A stretch of 64,000 bases of DNA from Stropharia rugosoannulata (Eukaryota; Basidiomycota; Agaricomycetes; Agaricales; Strophariaceae), in contig JANCIK010000007.1 of NCBI GenBank assembly GCA_028532985.1, forward strand, positions 1,860,001-1,924,000, given 5' to 3'. Under the pieces are notes generated by a model, which had not been told where the DNA came from, searched no databases, and was given only the letters and a program-made list of their open reading frames with translations. Numbering within the stretch: the stretch's first letter is position 1; each line of letters starts with the position of its first letter. Of this stretch, positions 36,060 to 47,328 are shown in pieces. The translations under genes and the position numbers were made by a program.

Positions 36060-37360
36060 TTAGACAAGCTTCACTGTTCTACCCTCCCTGATACTCTGCC
36101 GAATCACTTCAAGTCTTTCGTGATTACGCACTGCGTCTTCGATAGTTGCGTAATGGCCGTCTTTGCCATCGGCGTATGTCTTCCATGCCTCTCCCAGGGT
36201 CCCAATTAGATGGGTGTCATACCCCTCCACCTCGACCTTTTCACCGTTCAAATATACGGTTGCATTTGCCTGGCTGAGTCCTGGGAATTTGCCTGGCTCT
36301 ATCTCGAGTCGTATCGAACCTTCCTCCCCATCAATCTCCCAAAGATAATTGCGCCGACCTGGTGTAGATTTGTAGCCAATGCGCCAGACCATTGAGGCTA
36401 CTGCACCCGAGGCAAGGCTACCTGTGATTGTGTAGTGGTCGGGCGCCGTGAGCGGCTTCGGCGCTCCAACAGGTACCCCATTCTCGTCGACGATCGTAGC
36501 TTTCGGATACACTTGCGCTGCCGATGCTGTGATGCTCGCAAACTCACCGAAAAGCTGCGTGAACGTGTCGAGCTCGTGGCCAACATTTATAGCGAGCGCC
36601 GTAACACCTGCATCCGTTTGTCAGCTTGCTGCCACGAAAGAGATACAATGGAAATAGAGTACTCAGGTACTCACCATTGGACTCATTTGTAGTATATTCT
36701 AACTGTTCGCTTACAATGGGTGTGAGAGCTTTGTACTCTCTTGTGTCTAGCGTTGTAATCTATGGCCCAGGTTAGTATTACTATAGAACGCTAGGCCCTA
36801 GGGTATCAACGTACAGTAGTGATAGAGTGCACCGTCCCAATCACACCCGATGAGAGTAATTCCTTGACCTGAAAACCTCATCAATCATTTTTTAGGATTC
36901 ACAATATGATCATAACTTCTACCTTCTGTGTGGTCGCCGAATGCCGGCCTTGTAGGCCAATAAGGGACTTAACACCCTTTCTGCGTGCCGCTGACGCTAT
37001 TTCCCTTGCCTCGTCTATATTTCTTCCAGCAGGCCACTCGAGAAAAAAGTCCTTTCCAGCCTCAATCACTGGCAGTATAGTCTCTTTGTGCAGTGGTGCT
37101 TTTACTGATACAGCAACGAAGTCGACGTCCTTGTCCGAGGTAATACGTGCGCTCGGACCATAGTACGCGTTGATCTTGTTGCCTGTCAATGCGCTATATT
37201 TTTCGGCAGAGGCGGCGGCTGACTTCTCCGTGGTCGTTGAGACAGCGACAAGATTGTACTTGTCCTTGAGAGAAGACTGGAGAAGAGATGGGGCGAGAGC
37301 ATGGGCAGCCCAGCCGCGACTGGATAGACCAATAAATCCAACGTTGATTGGAGACGACAT
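36060..37360 (-). CDS. Gfo/Idh/MocA-family oxidoreductase, Gal80-like
   Basis: A multi-exon minus-strand gene. The Rossmann fold starts at once: MSSPINVGFIGLSSRGWAAH. Family blocks then follow: DVDFVAVSVKAPLHKETILP, AGKDFFLEWPAGRN, KGVKSLIGLQGRHS and KELLSSGVIGTVHSI. The C-terminal alpha/beta domain reads VTALAINVGHELDTFTQLFG, PDHYTITGSLASGAV, NYLWEIDGEEGSIRLE and GHYATIEDAVRNHERLEVIR. This order and the NSRGWA-like and LEW signatures match fungal proteins related to yeast Gal80, a NAD(P)-binding transcriptional repressor, as well as true dehydrogenases. The usual catalytic EKP is EWP here. A longer start at 37372 would use TTG; the ATG at 37360 is preferred. Confidence 0.85.
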
Positions 37361-38844
37361 TGGCAGTGACAAAGTAGTGAGGTAGGAGGGAAATTGTGAT
37401 TGTTTTTGAGCCTCAGCAGACCATGTTGTCTCTCTTTATATTGTATTCTAGCACGCCCGCCTAGTACCGCAAGTCCAGCCTTATCGTTGTTGTTCTGAGT
37501 ATTAGTAACTTTGCTACAGGATTTCCGATGATTCTGCTTGGGAATTGACGGCTTTCTGACAGAAAGTGTATGCTTGAAAGCGAGAAGATGGAAACCGCGA
37601 TTTTTCTGAAAAAATTACGCGTTTCAAGGCATAGACGTAATGGAGTTTGTGGCTAAATTTAAGCTATGTCGACATTCTTGATGACAAAGTATTGAACAAC
37701 AATCTACCCAAATAAATCCGGTCTGTGAGAATGGCGTTAGATGACAAAGTGCAGCAAGAAATTAGACGTATATCTGAAATTTTCCATGCAATTTTGATGC
37801 TACTGATACTACTTAACTGCCAACGTCCTCGAAGGTGCTTGAACTCACAGTTCATAACCACGAATACTACAGCCAATCTGTAGAGGAAACCCTTCCCGTA
37901 ATAAATGCACTGACTCTAAACACTCAGCTTAGGGATCTGCCGACGGATCCCGCAATTCTTTGTCCGTAGGGACCTCTCAGGCTGCATCTTTGGGGATAAT
38001 AGCCTTTGACGCCTGAGCCATCGAGTAGACTAAGAAAAAATATCAATGACCAAAACCTAAATAGATTTAACAAGTGGGCAACCATACACTCCTGGTTTAG
38101 TGTGGTATAATCATTATTACACTGGTACAGTGCAACTATTCCGCTTAGAAATGCTACACTGCTACTTCATAGTTATAATCCAAGGATATAATGTACATAT
38201 ATAAGGTATCGATAAGATAAACAGCTGTAAAAGAGGCACAGGTAGACCGTAGGCGGGATAGTGAATAAGTAGGAATGTAGGGGGTGGCAGGTTCAAGATA
38301 AGCAGGTATGGAAAGATGGACAGGCCAAATTAATAGAAACCGTGTACCGCATACACCGACAATTTACCCCTTCAGAAGGAGATCACTATTACACATTGCG
38401 TACTTCAACGTTTAGTAAAAGAGATCAATCCATCGGGGAAAGGCGGTGTGCGCTGCACAGGCATCAAGCAGGCCGTGGTGGATGAAAGGAGGAGAGAAGG
38501 ATAAATAAGACGCTTAGATCAGAGGAATGGCATTAGTGTACATGTACCACCCGCTGCCTCGGCCAGAAGAAACAAAAGATCCAGACCTCCTGCGTTTGTA
38601 CAATGTCACTATGTGTATGCGCTGAGCAGGGACGGTATTTACCCGTGGATGTGAGTGGCCTGTGTAGTGCGCTGCGCGAGGACGAGCTTGATAGGGAGGA
38701 GGAGGACGGAAGGATGGAGGAGGCCGCTACTTTGCGGTCATAGGATTAGGGAGATTCCTGCGCCTACGAGATACCTAAAGAACGAATTTCATATATGTCT
38801 GAAGATATAGCCCCGGGAGCGGGTGCATTGTGTAGGGCAGAGAG
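37361..38844. other. Intergenic region, no gene seen
   Basis: About 1.5 kb upstream of the Gal80-like gene. Open frames are short and unpatterned (the longest is 37664-37876 on the minus strand). A purine-rich G/A stretch occurs near 38680-38730. Confidence 0.45.
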
Positions 38845-38947
38845 AAAAGGCAGTGTGATGGGCAGTGTGTGGCAGTGGGGCAGTGTGCGGGCAGTGTATC
38901 AAAACACACTGACCTCACCGACTCGCACTGACCTTACACTGCCTTTT
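38845..38947. repeat. 103-bp palindromic element with 12-bp perfect terminal inverted repeats
   Basis: The ends AAAAGGCAGTGT (38845-38856) and ACACTGCCTTTT (38936-38947) are exact reverse complements. The left half repeats GGCAGTG five times and the right half has CACTGAC/CACTGCC copies, so the whole can fold on itself. It resembles the subterminal repeats of a non-autonomous DNA transposon. Confidence 0.6.
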
Positions 38948-39336
38948 GCACAGCTTTTTTCCAATTTTTTGTTATTCGTGCCGCACATTGATTGTCGGCT
39001 CAGACAGGAGTTTGTACTCGGCTAGAGACGGCAGTCGATTGCCGTTCATTGCCATGGGCAGTGTTAACGCACGAACTGCGCGCGGCTGCTGCTTTTACGG
39101 TTGATGACTGCAGTAAATACACAGTGATATGGCGCTACAATTAGCTTCCTTGCATCACCCAGCTACACCTGTTGTTACAGTGCACCTTGTATGTATGTAT
39201 ACTCTATAATAACAATGTAATTGAATCGGAAGTGAATTATATTACCAACTTTTTTGGGAGAAAGCAACACATTTCTGGCTCAGCCATCTGCTTACTTACA
39301 TGCACAGCCTGTGCATCAACTTCACACACAGGTTGT

Positions 39337-39467
39337 ACTGACTTGAACTGACCCGCACTGCCCTACACTGACATCGCACTGACCCGCACTGACCTATACT
39401 AAGCGCACACTGCCCTCGCACTGCCCTACACTGCCCTACACTGACATCACACTGACCCGCACTGACA
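39337..39467 (+). repeat. Tandem array of CACTG(A/C)C-type decamer-like units
   Basis: About a dozen units of the form (A/G)CACTG(A/C)C(C/A), spaced roughly every 10 bases, all in one orientation. The same words, in both orientations, make up the palindromic element at 38845-38947. Together they could be the two ends of one ~620-bp element. Confidence 0.6.
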
Positions 39468-39576
39468 CCACATATGCGCGTGGGTCTAAACAGTGGACGG
39501 CCCGAGGATGATCCCAGCTCTAAAATTGACGGTGTACGTTCCAGTACTCGCCTTCTAGAATATATTTCGAAATCCT

Positions 39577-41386
39577 CTACGCAGTGTTCTTGTCGCGAGT
39601 AGGCAGTCGGGCGCTCTCTTGCAGCAGCATTTTCTCTCTTAGCCTCTGTCTGGGGCGCGTTCGCCGCCTGCGATATCCTTTGAGAGCAACGAAAATCGGC
39701 GCGCTGCTAGGTTCCCCATCGCTTGTCTGCTATTTAAGTTAGGTTAAAGCAAATATAAAAATGACAGCGAAAATTGGCGGGACGTACCATAGGTACTACA
39801 GTGTTTATCTCCACAGTGTCGATTGGAACCATGGCCGCCTGTTCATCAGCGCTTTCTTCAAGTTCCGTCGCTTCGAGGGACCCAAGAACAGTGTCTTCTT
39901 TCTCTGTCAAGTCATCGGCTGACCAGTATCGTGAGCTGACAGAAGAGCTGAGCTGACGATACAAAGTGAATACCAAGGTAACTCGAAATTTTGAAACCAA
40001 CCCGGCGTACCTGCATCCTACCTCCACCTTCATCTCGTACTTCCGGGTCTTCCACCATCGTAAATGAGACTGGGACCTCATCATCTGCCACTTCCGAATC
40101 TCCCTCCTCTTCTGGCTCGTCAGATTCAACAATAGTCTCAAGCACCCAATAATAGTGGGTATCATCATTAAAATCAACAGGCATTATCTCAGGTTCATCG
40201 TCCTCGAGCGGCCCTCCAAAATCTTCCTATTAATCATCCGCTCCCCATCAGAAAAAGTACTCCCCAAGGAGTAGGAGTACTTACCTCAAGCAGGTCACAT
40301 CCCTTCATAAACGGGCTATCGTCCTCCTCCGACTGTGCATAGTCCCCGCCAGCGGAGATTGCCCGGTCTGCCTCGTCCCTCTCTTCCTCCAAATCCATCT
40401 GAGCCTCGTCTCCAGGCACCGCAAGTGATAATTGATCCACGGGCCCTTCGTTGTCCGCGTGTTCCACCTGCTCGACCAGCAAATCGTAGTCCAAGGGGAC
40501 CCCACTGACATCGCCCGCTTCCTCACTAACAGGCACCGCGGCTTCATCTACCATTTTCCGCCGCTCCCCATCAAAAATTTCGCCTTGGGGAGTTGAGAAA
40601 TGTAAATCCAGAGGCTCTGAGTTGTTGACTGGGAACGAGGAAGCTTCGTCGGGTCTGTTCACTTCTCCATCGAAGCTTTCTTCCAGCGTTGCACAGGTGT
40701 CGATTGATTGGGTGGTACAGTCTTCGTTCTCCCGACGCTCCCCCAAATCGTATACTCTCAGGTCTTCGCTGCAGGACCTTCCCACACGTTCACATTGCAG
40801 ATCCTGGCGTATTATGCCTCCAATTGAGTACAAATATCTTACAGAAAACAAATGCACGTACCGTCCACCTGTGGCTCTGCAGCCTAAGAGTCCTAACAAC
40901 CAATCGGTGAATACCCCTCCCCTTCTCAAGGAGATATTCCCAGACACACAGCAGAGCGATCAGAAACGCCACACCCACAGTCGCCGCTCCCCAGGCGCAC
41001 AACATAACAATACAAATCAGGCAGCAGTATCCATCGAGCTCCGCACCTGCATCCGCAGCGGGAGCTACCACTGCCTCAGGGGTCAGAGCACCTTCCTTGC
41101 TTACTAGGACCTCCGCAGCGGATTCAAGGACAGGAGAAACATCACCCACCAGGGGTGATGTCCCCAAGTCCACTGGTACCGTTCCCCTGTACTCAGCAAC
41201 GTCTTCAGCTCGAACAATGAATGCCTGTGCGAGCTCCATATGCGTGCCAACAATACGGCGCCTCCGTGCCATCCGCTCATTACACGCGCGGAGCTTGTTA
41301 TTAATTCTTCGAAACGTGTGCACGATATCCTCGTGCGGGGGCGGGGTCGGGGACGTGGCGGGTGAGCTGTCACAGTCGAGAACCAT
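39577..41386 (-). CDS. Hypothetical acidic protein with one membrane helix
   Basis: I do not recognise a family. Exons are 40862-41386, 40285-40803, 40011-40226, 39788-39952 and 39577-39729, all in phase 0, giving 525 residues. The N-terminal region has a basic helical segment (RRINNKLRACNERMARRRR). Around residues 120-150 lies one strong membrane helix, CLICIVMLCAWGAATVGVAF, extended by LIALLCVWEYLL. The middle exons are strongly acidic (for example DLEEERDEADRAISAGGDYA and ESDEPEEEGDSEVADDE). The last exon is Arg-rich (YRRRTRPRQRLREK). Order is thus basic - membrane helix - acidic disordered - basic tail. The very regular phase-0 introns suggest a real gene. The CACTG repeats lie just beyond its 3' end. 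Confidence 0.6.
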
Positions 41387-41974
41387 CGAAGTTGGGCAAG
41401 GGGTACGATAAGAAACGTCGCAGGAAGTAAAAGTCGGGTTTGGCGACGGTTAATGTTGCAGTTGTACAGGTTCAAGTTCAAATTATGCGTAGAAGAAGAA
41501 GGGTGAGACTGGTATGCTTTATACAGAAACCAAGGAGGCTGACAGTTAATATTTCAAACATGACTAGAGTTGAAGCCAGGTTAACTCTCGTTCACGATTG
41601 CGAAGCTCCTGGTTACATGTGCGTTAGAGAGATGGTGCAGAACGAAAATAAGACTTTGCATGTTGTGAAGGTAGGTTGAGGAGGACTCGTTCAAGCAACG
41701 TTCAAGCTGCAAGTTCAAACGTTTGGCACGTTCAGGATTTGCCGTTACGCGTCATTACCAAAAAGGGTAATTATTACAAAATGGCATAACTCACATTCAA
41801 TTTGTTTTCATAAGAAATGCATCTTTTATTGTTTAAGAGTATCAGTTTTACTTGTACCATCCCCAACCACCAAAATAAATAAATAAACTACTCAATTATT
41901 TTTTCGATTGCCGCTCAGTGATATAGCCAAAAAGCACGGAGTCTCCCAACCCCATGATTGACTCGAATCCAAAA
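41387..41974. other. Intergenic region, no gene seen
   Basis: About 590 bases containing the promoter of the acidic protein gene and the 3' end of the MATE gene. A 79-codon frame at 41440-41679 has no family pattern. Confidence 0.45.
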
Positions 41975-44458
41975 TCACACTACCTCCCGCCTCTCCACTT
42001 CCTCTCTAGCTTCGCGAATTTTGTCTTCCTTCTCCACCCTCCGCGCCACCTTTTGAGCCTCGAGCGCCCAGTCTGTGCGCAGGCAAATCCACGACCCGAT
42101 GAGCGCAGAGTACACGAGCGAGAACGTCAAACCGAGCCAAAGCCCCTGCACGCCCAGATTACGGCGGAACGCGAGGAACAGGCCGATGGGAATGCCTAGA
42201 CAAAGTCCAATAAACTTACATCTCCCGCTACACAGGAGGGGGGAAGACTCACCGAAAACGTAGTATGAGCTAAGATTAAGAACCGCTCCTACAAATTGCA
42301 TTCCCCGCGCACGGAGGATGCCTCCCGTGACAGCAGACATACCGTCAAATACTTGGAAAAGAGCGAGGAGAATCATACACGATGAGACGAGTGTGACCAC
42401 TTCTGCACAGGAAAAGAAGGTAATGTCAACAAAAATACACTAAATAAAGTATCCCACTAACCAGGATCGTCATTGAAGATATATGCCCACGAATGCCGGA
42501 ATATCAAGAACATAGCGCTACAGGAAGTGTTCGCCTTCAATTACTTATGCAAAAAGACAGCAGGCCAAAAGCGCGCACCTGGGGATGCAGGAAATGATGA
42601 ACGCCATTGCTATCGCAGTATCAGCTGCAACACCCGCACGGCGTGCTTTGCGTTCACCGAGGAGATTACCAATTCTACGTATAAGATGCATAAGCAGCGA
42701 GTCAATCAAGTGTGAATAAAGCGTACCGGACAGCAGTGGCAACACTAAGAGCAAAGGGTGCTTGAAACGTCGTTGATGATGACACTAGAAGCACCGATTG
42801 CGTGGCAAGAGCCGTAGGTCCAAGTCTAAAACAAAATCATGAGCCTAATTCAAAGATTACGTACAAAACTCAAAAGAAAACTCACAGAGACGCCGCAAGC
42901 GCGACCAATTCCCAAGCCCACCACTCACTAGCTGTCTGGCCTACGCCACTAAAACCCAGCTTCGCAAGCATAATCAACCCGGTAGGTTCAAACATTCTCC
43001 GTGAAAGGGGCATCCATGCCGTACGGGGTGTATACAGGACGCCGTATATAACCGATAATAGAGATATGAAATTGAATGAGATCGCAGTTGCGATGGGGGC
43101 ACCAATGAAGCCTAGGCGAATATAGGATGGGCCCCATACTAAGAAATAGGGATCAGGACAGTATTATGGAACGAAAGGAAGATGAAGCGGAATCATACCA
43201 AGGGTATAGTTAAGGAGCGCATTTAGTGGGGCGACGATGGTCACGATCCGAGTGGGTACTGCGAATAAGCCTGCGAGATTGTTGGTATAGGGTTAATCAA
43301 GCAGTATAGTATAATCCTAACCTTGTGACTGAAAGTACCGTCTAGGGATAGTTATTAGATCACATCTATGAACAGAGTTAGGAAGCATACCTGCTGATAC
43401 AATTAAACCCGTATGCTATTTATAAAATCATCAACGGCCCGTAGTACACCAGAAAGGGAAGGAAATATCCATACCAGGCAGGCCCAGAGACACCCATCGG
43501 AGATATACTGACGCCAGATGCGCGACCTCCGGATCCTGCTTCAGTGACACAAGAAGTGATTCCGCATTGAACCAAATCGCGAACATGGGCTGTGGGATAC
43601 GGAGGTGGAGTCAACCAAGATGACCTTTTTCGTGGAGAAGAGATTAGAATAGAGCATAAGCTTACTATCAAGGAAGCGAGCATCACCACAGCTAAGAAAA
43701 GATCGAGGTTAGCGTGACGTCAGAAATGGAGAACCTAGTTTACCCTCCGGTGCGGAGCATGGAACCAGGAATGGAACAGTGAAAATTTGACGCACTCATT
43801 CGTTGAGCCCAAAGCCCAACCTGCTGAGGCTGCGTCGAGGTCCAGGCAGAAGGGAGCATGGTGTCGAGGGCGCTTGCGAGTCCTTGAATTATGCTGAAAC
43901 CGCTGACGCTAGCAGTCATGGATCCAAGCGAGATTGCAGCGAGGGCGGTGGTTGAAATGTGCCCTATGGTTATCACAGAGACGATAACCAGGGAATACTC
44001 CATGACATGTGTTCTGCATGGAGTTAATTACAAGTAAAAGAGTAAAAAAAAATTCATACAACGCACCCAAATACAGGTAAAGCATACTTGGATAGTATTC
44101 GCAGCTCCTCCCACATCATTTCTCGAGGTGTTTTGTTCTCTGAATCTGGCTCCGGAATTCGAGGGACGGGAGGATTGCTTAGAAGCGGTGTCCGTTCAGA
44201 AGGGGAGTAATGTGTGCCGCTCGACGGAGGGGAAGAGGAGGCGTCGGTCGCCTGCTTTTTTGAAGGATTCGTTCCAATGGTCAGTCGGGGTCGCCGTGCG
44301 CCGCTGTATCGACGTGCAATTATGGTAGGAGTATCTGAGCCAGAGGTGGTCTCTGTTTCATCGTTGTCGCGTCCATGCTGAGCATTGAGGCGCGAGACAA
44401 TAGCATAATCAGAGGGAAGGGATGAGGGGCCCTGGTAGTGCACGTACGTCGACGACAT
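41975..44458 (-). CDS. MATE-family multidrug/toxic compound efflux transporter
   Basis: A multi-exon gene. A long polar N-terminus (MSSTYVHYQGPSSLPSDYAI and onward, about 130 residues) precedes the first helix (LRILSKYALPVFG). Matching helices follow: YSLVIVSVITIGHISTTALA, AAISLGSMTASVSGFSIIQG and LASALDTMLPSAWTS, the conserved MATE segment with the G-xxSALDTLxxQ pattern. The C-terminal half has DGMSAVTGGILRARGMQFVG and YVFGIPIGLFLAF. It ends in a charged tail (RREVV). The family exports drugs or metabolites by H+ or Na+ antiport through 12 helices. A frame extension to an ATG at 44518 would add 20 hydrophobic residues; I prefer 44458. A CACGTG box lies 104 bases upstream. Confidence 0.88.
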
Positions 44459-45817
44459 GGAGCAGGAAGGAAGGAGAAGGAGGAGAGCAGGGGTGCGGTG
44501 AAAATCAATTAAGCCCATGTCCCGACTCTCCGGCCTTCTGATCTCGTCCGTTCGATCAAGTCACGTGTAAGAATTTATGCGGACTAGTCAGGGGCGCCTG
44601 TCTGTTGCCTGTCTGGGCGCTTTCAGCCCAGACGAAATAGGACCTAATTCATCCTGAAGCAAACATCCTGTTGCGCTCTCCAAGAGAGACGCCAATGACG
44701 ATGGGAACAGTGGCGGCGGGGACACTGCGGCGGGGACAAGTCCTAGGAGATGTACTCCGACTCGAGGGACATACCCCGGGCGGTTACAGTTGCAACTTGC
44801 GATCACCGTCCTGTAAGTACTTTTTACCAATGAAGAACATGTTGATCCAGGTATATGTGATACGTACCCACTGTGCCCCCAATGTCTAGTATAACATCAA
44901 ATCTGCACAAACTGCAAGTGTCGGCAACTGCAGGTATTGGTGATCCTCAAGATAGCGAACAGTTGTCAGGAAGACTGACTGATGTCTTCATCGGTTCAAG
45001 AAGAGCGGCCAACGAAGCGCCCTAGAAGATGATGGTGGTAAGAAAGAAAGGATGGGTGACTGCATTATGAAGCATTGCGCAATGCACGAGATGCAGTTAC
45101 CAGCTTGATTAGCGGAGTCGTCACATGTCGCCGACGCGCCGGCGCCCAGCGCGTCCCCAACCCTATCCGATCTGCTCCTCCTATGGGGTATATGCGCTTT
45201 ATTGGCAGTTTCTAACTGGGGGTTGAGGAGTTTTTCGGTCCGATTTGGGTCTACATCTCCTTCAGTTGTCCTCGGTCGCCAAGTCCGAGTGGCCAATAGC
45301 CTCCGAAAGGTGTGACGGCGATGGGCGACCACACTTCTAGAGCTTTCCACGCATACCACTTAACTTGAATTTGTACGCAAGGTGTTGGATTGCACCACTC
45401 AGATTTGAAATCGCTTCGAAGTTCAAACGTTCAAACCTGGCGCTGCTCTCCAAACGTATACGTCTTCTAGACCTCCCTGTTGTCGGCCCGTTTTCCAGAA
45501 CCATTGATCTCAGCTGTGTAAGTACAATGTCACTGATATTTGAATGTCTCCTGATCCAAGCTAGGGAAGCCTAAATGGCGTACAGTGAGCTTTCCTTTGT
45601 ACGCAAGTCATGATCTTCCTGTACAATTAAAATAGAACGAGCACTTCAGGCTGGGTTCTTCCAAGTTCTTTAATTTGTCTGGCACAGATTGAATTGATAG
45701 ATGAACCCGCTTTGATATTAGTTATATACCCTATTGGCATCCGCATCTGCTCATTTCCTTCCTTTCATCACTCGTCCTTCCCAACTTTTTCCTTTACGAA
45801 TTTTTTGGGAGGAAAAT
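44459..45817. other. Intergenic region with a CACGTG box; no confident gene
   Basis: About 1.36 kb. A CACGTG box is at 44562-44567, about 104 bases upstream of the MATE start. Frames at 44671-44889 (plus), 44988-45359 (minus, Arg/Ser-rich) and 45365-45574 (plus) lack family patterns and are not called. Confidence 0.45.
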
Positions 45818-47026
45818 ATGCCATATTACACTGAAGGTGAGATATTTCCGAGTAGCATGATACTCAGCTTATGGAACTCATGTTCCAGATAACCCTGTGC
45901 GCATAAACTGGACCAAGGACGTTGGGAGAATACACCAAGTATTAGACTATCTTGAAGAGAACGATGAGGAACGTACCGTTCTTTTCAGCGCGTACAACCA
46001 CTCTGGAAGATCAAAAAACCATGCTCCCTCCAAGCTCGAATGTGCAATGCGCATGGCTCTTGCAATACTCATCGATGACGATGATCACAATCTCCGAGAG
46101 GGTGTAAAAAGAAATACACCATACTATGGCCAGATTTTTTGTCATTATCTCCGATACGGGCAAGTTTTGTTTGTTTACCTGTATCATGTCAAGTGAGCTG
46201 ACTTTTAAATAGACTAAAGAAAAGATATCAAAGATTCAATGAGAAAATAGGGCCCACAGCCGCAAGAACCTCTTACCAGGACATAATGAAGGATGTAAAA
46301 TTGCATAAGAAAATACGTCAGCCATTTCTTTCTTTCAGTGAAAAATACAGGCTCATCATATATCCCAGTGAAACTCATGGAACAGTATTTCCCCGAATGG
46401 AGCCGCTTTCACTCTTATTGGAGGACCATGTGGTATTTTAACCAATATTGGAGCGAATGTAACAGCTCAACGAAAGCAAATGATGTTCGTGCTACCCGGA
46501 GGTCCAAAAATCAAGGGGACCATGTATGTAGCTTCCTGTCCTTTTTCTGCAGCCAGCATAACGTCGGAGCTAATCAGCCACTATTACTGAAGGCACCAGC
46601 TATTACCTTCAATCACTCCAGTGAGGACGAATCTTCCGACAACGACAATGATCCACAGACGCACATTCTTGGTGAAAATGAGTCGGCCGAGTAAGTGTAT
46701 TTTATTACCTTTAGTCTCGGAGGATTGACAGAATATATAATAGGCCCCCAACAAGGGAGGTACACAGTGAAGTTGTTCAAAACACACCGGCAAATGAAGT
46801 TGGGCAGGATGTTGTGCACCATTCATTTACAGCTGCTTCGTGGCAAGAGAATGAGCTTCGGATGGCGGAGATTCTTCTACGGAGACAGGAGCTCGAGCTG
46901 CAGGAAAAAAAGATAGCAGCTGACATTGAAACAGCGCGACTTGAAGCAGAAACCCAAAGAGAACGAGACAAAAATGAGATTGTTTTACACCTGCTGTCCG
47001 TGCTCACCTCTAGAGGCAATCCATAG
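45818..47026 (+). CDS. Unrecognised conserved protein with C-terminal coiled coil
   Basis: A complete multi-exon gene of about 290 residues, family unknown to me. It starts MPYYTE, joined to DNPVRINWTKDVGRIHQVLD, continuing YLEENDEERTVLFSA. That reads like a Myb/SANT- or trihelix-like DNA-binding helix set (Trp-anchored). Next come LKKRYQRFNEKIG and KLMEQYFPEWSRFHSYWRTM, then an acidic linker (SSEDESSDNDNDPQ). The C-terminus is a long coiled coil, NELRMAEILLRRQELELQEK and onward. The intron after YLRYG uses a GC donor (GCAAGT). A homologous, damaged copy lies at 59918-61382 and aligns along the whole length, which validates the exon model. The architecture recalls transposon-derived or transcription-factor-like proteins. 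Function is not assigned. Confidence 0.65.
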
Positions 47027-47328
47027 GCATATACGGTAATGACTTCCTTTCTTTCGAGCAAATTGTGTTACAATTGCCATGTCGTATATTTTCTTGCATC
47101 TTGATGACTCAAACTATGTGTTTTTGATAAAGTTAAGAGTTGGAACATCGGCTCAGATGCTCCCAGACATCAGCTCACTTATATATGTTCACTTCTATGC
47201 ATGTTTGTGTGTACCCATATATTAAGGAACAAATAATACGCGACTGCACGCGATCGCAGTGACGCGCCGAAGCGCTCAAGTTCGTACTACAGCTTATCTA
47301 ATCTAATCTCGCATTTCAAATTGAAAAT

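Noticed and set aside
37361..39576. CRISPR-like array in the repeat region
   Set aside because: Units are short (about 10 bases), contiguous and without unique spacers, and the genome is eukaryotic.
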